DNA of 64,000 bases from the NCBI GenBank assembly GCA_964393605.1, contig CAYMUL010000015.1:1-64000 (forward strand). The letters are read 5' to 3'. A program made the translations under genes and the position numbers. Under the pieces are notes generated by a model that worked only from the letters and a program-made list of their open reading frames with translations, was not told the origin of the DNA and searched no databases. Numbering within the stretch: the stretch's first letter is position 1; every line of letters starts with the position of its first letter. Of this stretch, positions 9,392 to 18,000 are shown one piece after another. The stretch comes from CAYMUL01 sp964393605 (GTDB taxonomy: Bacteria; Bacteroidota; Ignavibacteria; Ignavibacteriales; Ignavibacteriaceae).

Positions 9392-9793
9392 TCACGGCTT
9401 CTCACAAAATTCAGTTAATACACCGTGCGTAAATTTCGGATGAAGAAACGCGATGTTTAGCCCTTCGGCACCTTTGCGGGGAATTTTATCGATAAGCTCC
9501 ACGCCCTTATTTGATGCGTGGGTAAGAGCGTTTTCAATTCCTTCAACAGCAAACGCTATGTGGTGAATTCCTTCACCTTTTTTTTCGATGAACTTGCCGA
9601 TTGGTCCATCCGTGGAAGTTGATTCGAGTAATTCAATTTTCGTTTCTCCGACTTGAAAAAAAGCAGTTTTAACTTTTTGATCTGCAACTTCTTCAACGGC
9701 ATAACATTTTAATCCCAACACTTCTTCGTAATATTTTTTTGCTTCTTCTAAATTCTTAACGGCAATTCCGATGTGTTCGATGTGTGTGATCAT
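9392..9793 (-). CDS. mce: Methylmalonyl-CoA epimerase
   Basis: The 133-residue protein interconverts (R)- and (S)-methylmalonyl-CoA, linking the B12 mutase to the decarboxylase. It belongs to the glyoxalase/VOC fold. The metal ligands can be placed: His7 in HIEHIGIAVKNL, the histidine in IHHIAFAVEGIENAL, and the glutamate in HGVLTEFCEKP at the C-terminus. The spacing and the length fit the family. It sits between the mutase/haem-binding genes and mmdA on the same strand. Confidence 0.93.
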   Translation of the reverse strand: MITHIEHIGIAVKNLEEAKKYYEEVLGLKCYAVEEVADQKVKTAFFQVGETKIELLESTSTDGPIGKFIEKKGEGIHHIAFAVEGIENALTHASNKGVELIDKIPRKGAEGLNIAFLHPKFTHGVLTEFCEKP

Positions 9794-9808
9794 CTTGATA
9801 ATCCATAT

Positions 9809-10264
9809 TTATTTGTGGTTTTCATGTTCATGCTCATTTTCATTTTCATTTTTAACGCCGAAAGTATTTTTTAATCCGATGATGAATTCATTCTTTTCCT
9901 GATCGTTCAGAACGGCTTCGGGATGGGTGAATGTATAAATCTTCATCGGCATCTTTCCTTTTTGAACTTCTTCAGCGGCTTCGTCTGCATCTTCAAGATT
10001 GCCTGTAGAAAAATTTAAGTGTTCTCTCCCTTCGTTCACATCTTTAGAGACAAGAAATTTTATCGGTGCAACATACGAATACCAGGGCCAAACCGTTTCG
10101 TTCGAGTGGCAATCGTAACAAGCTTTCTTTGCGGTTGCTTCGGTTTTTTGTGAATCCCATTTTACATTCTGCGTTACCGGAGGATTTGTTCGTTCAACCG
10201 GAATGAATTGAATTGCGACAAACAAAACTATAAGTGCATAAAAAATATATTTTAGTTTTTTCAT
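9809..10264 (-). CDS. Exported haem-binding domain protein (Haem_bd type)
   Basis: The 151-residue protein starts with a membrane anchor or signal (MKKLKYIFYALIVLFVAIQF) and carries one c-type haem motif, CYDCH, within AKKACYDCHSNETVWPWYSY, followed by KGKMPMKIYTF. This matches the Haem_bd domain often seen in Bacteroidota. The C-terminus is a Glu/His/Asn-rich tail (NENENEHEHENHK), which may bind metal. I use the ATG at 10264 because upstream codons overlap the mutase gene and carry no export signal. Its place inside a propionate operon, 17 bases after the mutase stop, is unexpected for a periplasmic haem protein. Confidence 0.8.
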   Translation of the reverse strand: MKKLKYIFYALIVLFVAIQFIPVERTNPPVTQNVKWDSQKTEATAKKACYDCHSNETVWPWYSYVAPIKFLVSKDVNEGREHLNFSTGNLEDADEAAEEVQKGKMPMKIYTFTHPEAVLNDQEKNEFIIGLKNTFGVKNENENEHEHENHK

Positions 10265-10281
10265 TTTTTTTCTCACATTAA

Positions 10282-11961
10282 TTATATGACAACATGTTCG
10301 CGATATTCTCCGAAAACTTTGCGGAGCGTATTGCAAATTTCTCCGACGCTTGCATAGACTTTGACCGCTTCTACTATTAACGGCATCAAGTTTGCATCTC
10401 CTTCTGCGGCATTTTTCAAAGCCAACAATTTTGCATCAACTTCAGATTGCGATCTTTGCGCACGAATCTGTTTCAAAAATTTTATTTGCTCTTCTTGAAC
10501 TTTCATATCAATTCGAAGAAGATCATGCATTGGTTCTTCTTCAACTTGAAATTTATTCACGCCAACGATAATTCTTTCTCCCGCTTCAACTTCTTTTTCA
10601 AATTGATATGCGGCTTTCTGAATTTCCAACTGCTGAAAACCTTGTTCAATTGCTTCTGCGGCACCGCCAAAGGAATCAATCTTTTCGATGTATTCCATCG
10701 CCATTCTTTCAATTTCATCGGTCATCTTTTCAACATAATAAGAGCCTGCGAGTGGGTCGATTGTATTCGTAATTCCACTTTCGTAAGCAATGATTTGTTG
10801 AGTACGCAAAGCAGTGCGAACGGATGCTTCGGTGGGAAGTGCCAATGCTTCGTCTCTTGAGTTTGTATGTAGTGATTGCGTTCCGCCCAAAACTGCGGCG
10901 AGTGTTTGAACTGCAACACGAACGATATTATTATCAACTTGCTGCGCCGTTAATGTCGAGCCTGCGGTTTGCGTATGGAATCGTAACATCATCGAACGAG
11001 AATCTTTTGCATGAAATCTTTCTTTCATAATCTTTGCCCAAATTCTGCGAGCCGCACGAAACTTTGCAACTTCTTCGAGCAAATCGTTATGTGAATTAAA
11101 GAAGAAAGATAACCGTCCTGCAAATTTATCAACATCAAGTCCGGCACTAATCGCGGCATTCACGTAGGCGATTCCATCGGCGAGCGTAAATCCGACTTCC
11201 TGCGCGGCGGTTGAGCCTGCTTCACGAATGTGATAACCAGAAATCGAAATTGTGTTCCACTTCGGGACTTCTTTCGAACAATATTCAAAAATATTTGTAA
11301 TTAACCGCATCGATTGTTTCGGAGGAAAGATATACGTGCCGCGGGCGATGTATTCTTTTAAAATATCATTTTGAATTGTGCCGCTGATTTTGTCTTTCGA
11401 AATTCCTTGCTTTTCTGCTACACCGATATAAAGCGCAAGCAATACTGATGCGGGTGCGTTGATTGTCATCGAAGTTGATACTTTATCGAGCGGAATTTGA
11501 TTAAAAAGAATTTCCATATCGGCAAGAGTATCTATTGCAACGCCAACTTTACCAACCTCACCGTAAGCCAGCGGATCATCGCTATCATATCCAATTTGTG
11601 TAGGAAGATCAAACGCAACAGATAACCCCATCTGTCCCTGCGCCAATAAAAATCTATATCTTTCGTTAGATTCCTTTGCAGTACCGAAACCGGCATATTG
11701 TCTCATCGTCCATAATTTACCCCTGTACATAGTTGGCTGCACACCGCGCGTAAATGGAAATTGCCCGGGATAGCCCAAGTTCTTTTCATAAGATTCTAAA
11801 TCGTTATCGTTCGGCGTATAAAGCGGTGCAACGGGAACGAAAGAAACGGTGGTAAAACTTTTTTCTCGTTCAGGATTTTTTGCAATGGTTTTTTTATAAT
11901 TTGTTTCCTCCCACTGCTGATAGGATTCGTCGAGTTTTTTCTTTAATTGTTCAATATCCAT
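10282..11961 (-). CDS. Methylmalonyl-CoA mutase, catalytic chain without B12 domain
   Basis: This 559-residue protein is the TIM-barrel catalytic chain of methylmalonyl-CoA mutase, which interconverts succinyl-CoA and (R)-methylmalonyl-CoA using adenosylcobalamin. Recognisable blocks are YPGQFPFTRGVQPTMYRGKL, RQYAGFGTAKESNERYRFLL, SVAFDLPTQIGYDSDDP, SGYHIREAGSTAAQEVGFTL and RFHTQTAGSTLTAQQ. It ends at about 560 residues with no C-terminal cobalamin-binding domain (no DxHxxG), so the B12-binding small subunit must be encoded elsewhere. It is the first gene of the operon. I looked for a cobalamin riboswitch upstream and saw none. Confidence 0.92.
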   Translation of the reverse strand: MDIEQLKKKLDESYQQWEETNYKKTIAKNPEREKSFTTVSFVPVAPLYTPNDNDLESYEKNLGYPGQFPFTRGVQPTMYRGKLWTMRQYAGFGTAKESNERYRFLLAQGQMGLSVAFDLPTQIGYDSDDPLAYGEVGKVGVAIDTLADMEILFNQIPLDKVSTSMTINAPASVLLALYIGVAEKQGISKDKISGTIQNDILKEYIARGTYIFPPKQSMRLITNIFEYCSKEVPKWNTISISGYHIREAGSTAAQEVGFTLADGIAYVNAAISAGLDVDKFAGRLSFFFNSHNDLLEEVAKFRAARRIWAKIMKERFHAKDSRSMMLRFHTQTAGSTLTAQQVDNNIVRVAVQTLAAVLGGTQSLHTNSRDEALALPTEASVRTALRTQQIIAYESGITNTIDPLAGSYYVEKMTDEIERMAMEYIEKIDSFGGAAEAIEQGFQQLEIQKAAYQFEKEVEAGERIIVGVNKFQVEEEPMHDLLRIDMKVQEEQIKFLKQIRAQRSQSEVDAKLLALKNAAEGDANLMPLIVEAVKVYASVGEICNTLRKVFGEYREHVVI

Positions 11962-12190
11962 TAATTCCTCAAAACATTTGCGCTTTTATTACAAAGGTTA
12001 TACCAAAGTTAATTAAAATGAATTGCTTTGTATCGATTGCATAAAACAAAAAATTTGAGTTCAAAAATAATTTTCAGAGCAGATATTTGCATGATTGAGA
12101 AATTTCTTATTAAAGATAAGAATGAGTAAATTTTCATTGACTATAAAGGTGCTAATTCTTTACCTTTGCTACTCAAATTTTGAAAAAAAT

Positions 12191-12262
12191 TCCGCGATAG
12201 CTCAATGGTGGAGCATTCGGCTGTTAACCGAAGGGATGCAGGTTCGAGTCCTGCTCGCGGAG
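12191..12262 (+). tRNA. tRNA-Asn (anticodon GTT)
   Basis: A complete cloverleaf can be folded. The acceptor arms are TCCGCGA (12191-12197) and TCGCGGA (12255-12261) with discriminator G. The D arm is GCTC...GAGC, the anticodon arm TTCGG-CTGTTAA-CCGAA with anticodon GTT, and the T arm GCAGG-TTCGAGT-CCTGC. CCA is not encoded. It is followed at once by a strong terminator and is the intact member of a set of three related copies here. Confidence 0.95.
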
Positions 12263-12270
12263 CGAAATAA

Positions 12271-12300
12271 AAGCCTCAAAAGTTTTGAGGCTTTTTGCTT
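12271..12300 (+). terminator. Rho-independent terminator of tRNA-Asn
   Basis: The sequence AAGCCTCAAAA-G-TTTTGAGGCTT forms a long perfect hairpin followed by TTTTTGCTTTT. It directly follows the tRNA and ends three bases before the ATG of the GIY-YIG gene, so that gene has no room for a conventional ribosome binding site. Confidence 0.85.
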
Positions 12301-12302
12301 TT

Positions 12303-12560
12303 ATGAGTTGCTTCGTCTACATCTTAAAATCAAAAACCGCCGACAAATATTATACCGGCATCTCTGAAAATCCATCTCGAAGATTGGAATACCATAACAC
12401 AATCGAGAAAGGATTCACATCGAGATATCGTCCTTGGGAAATAGTTTTTACGATAGAATTTCCCGATAAAATCTCAGCCCTTGCCGCAGAAAAGAAGATC
12501 AAAAATTGGAAATCAAGAAAGATGATAGAAAAATTAATTGATGGTGAAATTACTTTATAA
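12303..12560 (+). CDS. GIY-YIG single-domain nuclease-like protein, copy 1 (altered C-terminus)
   Basis: The 85-residue protein is a minimal GIY-YIG domain of the UPF0213/URI type: FVYILKSKTADKYYTGISEN carries the YIL and YTG halves of the motif, SRRLEYHN the conserved arginine and histidine, and AAEKKIKNWKSRKMIEKLI the C-terminal helix. Proteins of this class are predicted endonucleases or DNA-processing enzymes. The ATG at 12303 gives the canonical N-terminus MSCFVYIL; a TTG at 12285 is also in frame. It is nearly identical to the copy at 12829-13107, but its end is replaced (LIDGEITL against LIDGSINLSRFRYKL) exactly where a broken tRNA copy begins. It may be the disrupted copy. Confidence 0.75.
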   Translation: MSCFVYILKSKTADKYYTGISENPSRRLEYHNTIEKGFTSRYRPWEIVFTIEFPDKISALAAEKKIKNWKSRKMIEKLIDGEITL

Positions 12561-12636
12561 GCATTCGGCTGTTATCCCGATCCATCGGGATGCAGGTTCG
12601 GGTGCCTTCAGTTCCGACTTGTCGGAATCGCGGAGC
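12561..12636 (+). pseudogene. tRNA-Asn pseudogene, copy 2
   Basis: The stretch starts with the anticodon-arm side of the tRNA-Asn (GCATTCGGCTGTTA) and ends with its acceptor (TCGCGGAGC). The 3' half of the anticodon arm is replaced by the palindrome TCCCGATCCATCGGGA, and the T arm is interrupted by a second palindrome, TTCCGACTTGTCGGAA. The D arm and the 5' acceptor are missing, so no functional tRNA can form. It abuts the stop codon of GIY-YIG copy 1. Confidence 0.8.
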
Positions 12637-12642
12637 TTTAGA

Positions 12643-12670
12643 AACCCTGAATAACTTCAGGGTTTTTTTT
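12643..12670 (+). terminator. Rho-independent terminator after tRNA pseudogene copy 2
   Basis: AACCCTGAA-TAAC-TTCAGGGTT forms a nine-base-pair stem followed by a run of T. It differs in sequence from the terminator after the intact tRNA and after pseudogene copy 3. Confidence 0.75.
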
Positions 12671-12704
12671 GGAATGTTTTTATTTCTCTTGAATTTATGA
12701 AGTT

Positions 12705-12789
12705 ATAGCTCGAGCATTCGGCTGTTATCCCGATACATCGGGATGCAGGTTCGAGTGCCTTTAGTTCCGACTTGTCGGAATCGCGGAGC
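12705..12789 (+). pseudogene. tRNA-Asn pseudogene, copy 3
   Basis: This copy retains part of the D arm (ATAGCTCGAGC, with the loop deleted), the anticodon region GCATTCGGCTGTTA, and the acceptor end TCGCGGAGC. As in copy 2, palindromes TCCCGATACATCGGGA and TTCCGACTTGTCGGAA occupy the anticodon arm and T arm. It is followed by the same terminator and GIY-YIG gene as the intact tRNA. Confidence 0.8.
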
Positions 12790-12796
12790 GAAATAA

Positions 12797-12828
12797 AAGC
12801 CTCAAAAGTTTTGAGGCTTTTTGCTTTT
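12797..12828 (+). terminator. Duplicate terminator before GIY-YIG copy 2
   Basis: It is an exact duplicate of the hairpin at 12271-12300, displaced by 526 bases, again ending just before the ATG of the GIY-YIG gene. Confidence 0.8.
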
Positions 12829-13107
12829 ATGAGTTGCTTCGTCTACATCTTAAAATCAAAAACCGCCGACAAATATTATACCGGCATCTCTGAAAATCCA
12901 TCTCGAAGATTGGAATACCATAACACAATCGAGAAAGGATTCACATCGAGATATCGTCCTTGGGAAATAGTTTTTACGATAGAATTTCCCGATAAAATCT
13001 CAGCCCTTGCCGCAGAAAGGAAAATCAAAAATTGGAAATCAAGAAAGATGATAGAAAAATTAATTGATGGAAGCATAAACTTATCAAGATTTCGTTATAA
13101 ACTTTAA
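12829..13107 (+). CDS. GIY-YIG single-domain nuclease-like protein, copy 2
   Basis: The 92-residue protein has the full GIY-YIG module with YIL/YTG, SRRLEYHN and a basic C-terminal helix ending in NLSRFRYKL, the normal ending for this class. The block 12781-13069 matches 12255-12543 with only about two base differences in 289, so the duplication is recent or kept homogeneous. The only coding change is Lys to Arg (AAERKIKNW). As in copy 1 there is no visible Shine-Dalgarno site because the tRNA-type terminator sits immediately upstream. Confidence 0.8.
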   Translation: MSCFVYILKSKTADKYYTGISENPSRRLEYHNTIEKGFTSRYRPWEIVFTIEFPDKISALAAERKIKNWKSRKMIEKLIDGSINLSRFRYKL

Positions 13108-13190
13108 CAGTTCGAAACTATCTAATTTTATAATTCTTCTCTTTCAAAAACTTCTCTTATATTCGTTCTGTAACTTTAAAGGAGTTTGTT

Positions 13191-14057
13191 ATGAAAGAGA
13201 CTATCACCGTTTCGATAACTACAGAAACTTCAATCGATAAAGTTTGGGAAGCTTGGACGAATCCCCAACACATTGTGAACTGGAATCATGCCTCGGATGA
13301 TTGGCACACACCGAAGGCGGAAAATGATTTGAAAGTCGGCGGAAAATTTTGCTACACAATGGCGGCAAAGGATGGTAGCATGCAATTTAATTTCGAAGGC
13401 ATCTATGATGTGATAGCGCGTCATCAGCTTATCGCTTACACAATTGCAGATGGAAGAAAAGTAGAAGTTAAATTTCACACAGAGGGAAAGAAGACTTTCG
13501 TTACCGAAAACTTTGAAGCGGAATCAACTAACTCAATTGAATTGCAAAAAACCGGATGGCAGGCAATTCTGAACAATTTTAAAACTTACACTGAATCGTT
13601 TAATTCTATTGAAACTTTACGCTTTGAAATTATGATAGATGCATCTGTCGAAAAAGTTTATACTCGAATGCTCGATGATCATTTTTTTAAAGAATGGACT
13701 TCCGTCTTCAATCCAACTTCACATTTCGTCGGGAATTGGGAAAAAAATTCGAGAATACTTTTTCTCGGGACAGACAAAGAAGGTAAGTTGGGGGGAATGG
13801 TCGGGCTCGTTGAAGAAAATATTCGAAATAAATTTGTCAGCATAATTTATATCGGAATCATCAAGGACGAAAAAGAAATTACTGACGGACCTGAAGTAGA
13901 AGGTTGGGTTGGTTCGCACGAAAAATATTTCTTTACCGAACAAAACGGAGAAACATCTCTTGTAGTTGAAATGGATACTAACATGCAATTAAAAAAATAT
14001 TTTTTAGAAACATACCCGCTTGCACTCGACAAGTTAAAAATCATTTGTGAGAAATAA
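13191..14057 (+). CDS. Tandem SRPBCC / AHSA1-type domain protein
   Basis: The 288-residue protein has two START-like SRPBCC domains in a row. The first (about 1-140) is a typical AHSA1 domain: ITVSITTETSIDKVWEAWTN, then HIVNWNHASDDWHTPKAEND and KVGGKFCYTM, ending in TGWQAILNNFKTYTE. The second (about 145-288) begins FEIMIDASVEKVYTRMLDDH and has FKEWTSVFNP. Such domains bind hydrophobic ligands; no catalytic site is evident. A good ribosome site (AAAGGAG) precedes the ATG. The stop overlaps the next start as TAATG, so the two genes are coupled. Confidence 0.85.
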   Translation: MKETITVSITTETSIDKVWEAWTNPQHIVNWNHASDDWHTPKAENDLKVGGKFCYTMAAKDGSMQFNFEGIYDVIARHQLIAYTIADGRKVEVKFHTEGKKTFVTENFEAESTNSIELQKTGWQAILNNFKTYTESFNSIETLRFEIMIDASVEKVYTRMLDDHFFKEWTSVFNPTSHFVGNWEKNSRILFLGTDKEGKLGGMVGLVEENIRNKFVSIIYIGIIKDEKEITDGPEVEGWVGSHEKYFFTEQNGETSLVVEMDTNMQLKKYFLETYPLALDKLKIICEK

Positions 14058-14884
14058 TGCCATTATCGCAACTCAATAATTTAAGCAACTCACTGCCAAA
14101 CAGCGAGAAGATGCCTGCGTTGTTTTTGGGGCATGGCAGTCCGCTAAATGCAATTGAAGAGAATGAATTCGTAGATGGTTTTAGAAAGATCGGGAAGGAA
14201 ATTCAAAAGCCCGCGGCAATACTTTGCATCTCAGCTCATTGGGAAACGAGCGGAACGTTTGTAACGGCAATGGAAAACCCGAGAACAATTCATGATTTTT
14301 ATGGCTTTCCACGAGAATTATATGAACAAAAATATCCTGCCGCAGGTAGCCCGTTTCTTGCAGACGAAACTAAAAAAATGATAACAAAAACAAAAGTTGA
14401 ACTCGACTATAAATGGGGGCTTGATCATGGTGCGTGGAGCGTTGTTAAACATCTTTATCCCGATGCCGATGTTCCAATTATTCAAATGAGTTTGGATTTC
14501 AATCACCCCGCGAAGTATCATTATGAATTAGCAAAAGAACTCTCCGCGCTTCGCAAAAAAGGAATTCTAATTATCGGAAGCGGAAACATCGTTCATAATT
14601 TAAGATTGATTGCCTGGAATAAAATGAATGAAGATGATTTTGCTTTTGATTGGGCAAGTGAAGTTCGGGAAAAAATTAAGAACATGATTTTGACTGACGA
14701 TCACAAAACACTGCAAAATTATAACTCGTTCGGAAGAGCATTCGAACTATCAATTCCGACACCCGAACATTTTCTTCCGCTACTTTATATTCTTTCATTA
14801 AAAGAAAAAAATGAATCAATAATTTTTTTTAACGACAAAGCCGTCGGCGGTTCAATTACAATGACGTCGATAAAAATTGATTAA
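14057..14884 (+). CDS. ygiD: LigB-family extradiol dioxygenase (YgiD-like)
   Basis: The 275-residue protein matches the class III extradiol dioxygenases of the YgiD / DODA group, which cleave 4,5-DOPA and related catechols in vitro. Metal-binding and active-site blocks are visible: ALFLGHGSPLNAI, CISAHWETSGTFVT, TIHDFYGFP, YKWGLDHGAWSVVKHLYP and IIGSGNIVHNLRL. The family usually binds zinc or iron through these histidines. The first 16 residues before MPALFLGHG are extra; the internal ATG at 14111 could also be used. It is coupled to the SRPBCC gene. The physiological substrate cannot be read from the sequence. Confidence 0.88.
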   Translation: MPLSQLNNLSNSLPNSEKMPALFLGHGSPLNAIEENEFVDGFRKIGKEIQKPAAILCISAHWETSGTFVTAMENPRTIHDFYGFPRELYEQKYPAAGSPFLADETKKMITKTKVELDYKWGLDHGAWSVVKHLYPDADVPIIQMSLDFNHPAKYHYELAKELSALRKKGILIIGSGNIVHNLRLIAWNKMNEDDFAFDWASEVREKIKNMILTDDHKTLQNYNSFGRAFELSIPTPEHFLPLLYILSLKEKNESIIFFNDKAVGGSITMTSIKID

Positions 14885-15085
14885 CACTTCCGATTATTTC
14901 GAATTAATCTTTCCGAAGAAATTTTTATTCTGTCAATTGATTTCTTCACTTTTTATTTTATATTCACTAAAGATTTCCGCTATGTTTTAGAAAGAAAGCC
15001 ATACTTTAAATTTTTCAAAGGAAATTCTTAAATCTATCTAACCAAGTATGAAGATTAAGAATCACTTTTATAACAATAATCATCA

Positions 15086-18000
15086 ATGAACTCCCGACAA
15101 CTTAAAGCACTAATTATCGAAGACTCTGAAAGCGATACCAAGCTTCTTTTAAGTGTTTTAAAAAAAGGAGGATATAAAGTAACTTTTGATGTTGTGGACA
15201 CAGCTAAAAAAATGAATGCCGCTCTTAAACGGGAATCTTGGGACATCGTTATTTCCGATTACACTCTACCTCAGTTCAGCGGACTTGCGGCACTTAAAAC
15301 TCTTCACAGTTTCGGCATCGATATACCTTTCATAATCATCTCAGGAACAATTGGCGAAGAAACGGCAGTGGATATGATGAAAGCCGGTGCGCATGACTTT
15401 GTTATCAAAAGTAATATGGAACGTTTAATACCGGTTATCAAACGTGAAATTGATAACGCCGAGCAAAGAAGAAACAAGCGGCTTATTGAAATTGCAATTC
15501 AAAGCAGCGAAGAAAAATATCGCACTGATTTCACACTTCTAAATTCCATCCTCGAAAGTCCGCAGGATATAATTATTTTCTCCCTCGATAAAAGATTTCG
15601 TTACACATCTTTTACAAAATTTCATAAACAAACTATGAAAGCAATTTGGGGTATCGATATTGAATTGGGTGAAAATATGTTAAACTACATCAAATCACCC
15701 GCAGATAGAAAAAAAGCAAAGAAAAATTTTGAACGAGCACTTGCAGGCGAATCCTTTATTCTTGAAGAAGAATATGGCGATGAACAACTACTTCGCACTT
15801 ATTATGAGGATCGTTACAGTCCTATTTTTGATCAACACGATAATATTATTGGTCTTACTGTATTTGTAATTGACATTACGGAAAGAAAGCGCGCCGAAAA
15901 ATTATTGCGCGATAGTGAGGAAAGATTTAGAGATATTTTTGAATCGATCCCTTCCGGAATGTTTCTGATTAAATTATTCGATGACGGAGTGCTCAGGTTG
16001 CTCGGTTCGAACCCCGCCGCAGAAAAAATTTTAAGATTATCATTAAAAGATTCTATTGGAAAACCAATCATTGAAATTTTCCCGAATCTTGTCAACACCG
16101 ATGTTCCTGAAATTTATAAACAGATCGCATTGGGTAAAATAAATAACCAATCATTTGAAATAGATTATCAGGATGAAAATGTAAAAGGCATCTATGCAGT
16201 AAAAGCATTCTATGCCGGAAGCGCGACTGTCGTTGTAGATTTTACAGACATCACCGAACAGAAGAAAAATCAAGCTGATGCAGAGCGTTATCTTGCTTTG
16301 CTCAATGCGGCACTGGAATCTACAAGCTCGGGAATTTTGATTGCTACTGCGCCTGATGTGAACATCACTTTTGCAAATGCCGCCGCGCTGTCTATCGGTT
16401 CGGGTGATGCAAATAAATTAACCAACATAAAAATGGAGGAACACAGTAAAAAATGGAATACCTATTATCCTGACGGAAGAATTTATGAACCCGAAAACCT
16501 TCCTCTTTCCCGCGCAATTCTTCACGGCGAATCAAATCAAGATGTAGAAATTCTTTTACAAAATGAAAAGGGAGAAAAGCGTTGGATTCTTGCAAGTGCA
16601 TCTCCCGTTTATGATCATAACGGAAAATTAATCGCAGGCGTTGTAGTTTTTCCCGATATAACCGAACGAAAAAATTCGGAAGCGCAATTGAAAAAGCAAC
16701 ATGAAGAATTGCAGTCAATTTATAAACTCGCAAATGCCGTCGGTCAAGCGGAAACTCTTGAAGTAATTTATAGCGAAGCTATAAAAGGAATTATTGATGC
16801 ATTGAAGTGTGATCGTGCATCAATTCTTATTTTTGGCGATGATGATAAAATGCACTTTAAAATGTGGCATGAACTATCGGATGATTATCGGAATGCAACA
16901 GATGGTCATTCTCCCTGGTCGAAAGATTCGAAAGATCCGAAGCCATTGTTGTTAGAAAACATAAACAATGATGATAGTTTCGGTACTCTTCAAAAGAAAA
17001 TTTTAGAGGAGGGAATTGTAGCATTGGGATTCATTCCTCTAATTTATAAATCTGAACTTCTTGGTAAGTTTATGATTTATTACAATCAACCTCACGAATT
17101 CACGGATGATGAAGTTCAACTTGCACAAACAATCGCCTCACAAATTTCGGTTGCAATTGTGCGTCAACGAGATCAGGATATTTTAAGAAAGAATGAACAA
17201 TATGTTCGAAATATTCTTGAACACATATCGAATGTATTTTATGTTCATGACAATGAGCATATGCTAATTTATATCAGTCCTCAATTCTTTAATTTAATCG
17301 GTTATACTCAAGAAGAAGCAAAAAGAAAGTGGACGGAATTCATAACGGATAACCCGATCAATCAGAAGGGATATAATGCAACCGTTCGTGCAATCGAAAC
17401 CGGAGTAGCCCAACCGCCGTACGAACTTGAACTCCTCCATAAAAACGGAAACAAAGTTTGGGTCCGAGTAAATGAAACGCCGATTGTAGCAAATGGAAAA
17501 ACCGTTCAGATTGTTGGTGCATTAGATGATATCACAAAAGAGAAGCGAGACGAAATAACAAGAAAAATTCAATTCAACATTGCACATGCAATTGTTTCCG
17601 CGCAAAGTTTGGAAGAGTTGTTTGAATCGGTGAGAATTGAATTGAATTCATTATTCGATACTTCAAATTTCTTCGTTGCGATTTATGACGAAAAAACAAA
17701 TTCACTCTCCGCGCCATTTGATAAAGATGAAAAAGATGATATCCCCGTTTGGAGCGCCGATAATTCTTTGACGGGATATGTTATAAAAAGCAAAGAAGCA
17801 TTTTTATTTACGCCGGACGACATTGCGAAATTGGAGTATGAAAATATTGTTACTGCAATCGGTTCACTCCCGGAACAGTGGATGGGAGTTCCACTTATTA
17901 TCAACAATAAAAGTCTTGGTGCTATTGTAATTCAAAGCTATAACAATAAAAATGCTTATACAAACGACGATGTAAAAATCGTTGAACACATTGCTTACCA

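Noticed and set aside
11962..12190. Possible cobalamin riboswitch before the methylmalonyl-CoA mutase gene
   Set aside because: No B12-box-like sequence or suitable fold was seen on the minus strand.
12095..12367. Plus-strand open frame of 90 codons across the tRNA-Asn
   Set aside because: It reads through the tRNA and terminator in a frame unrelated to the GIY-YIG protein.
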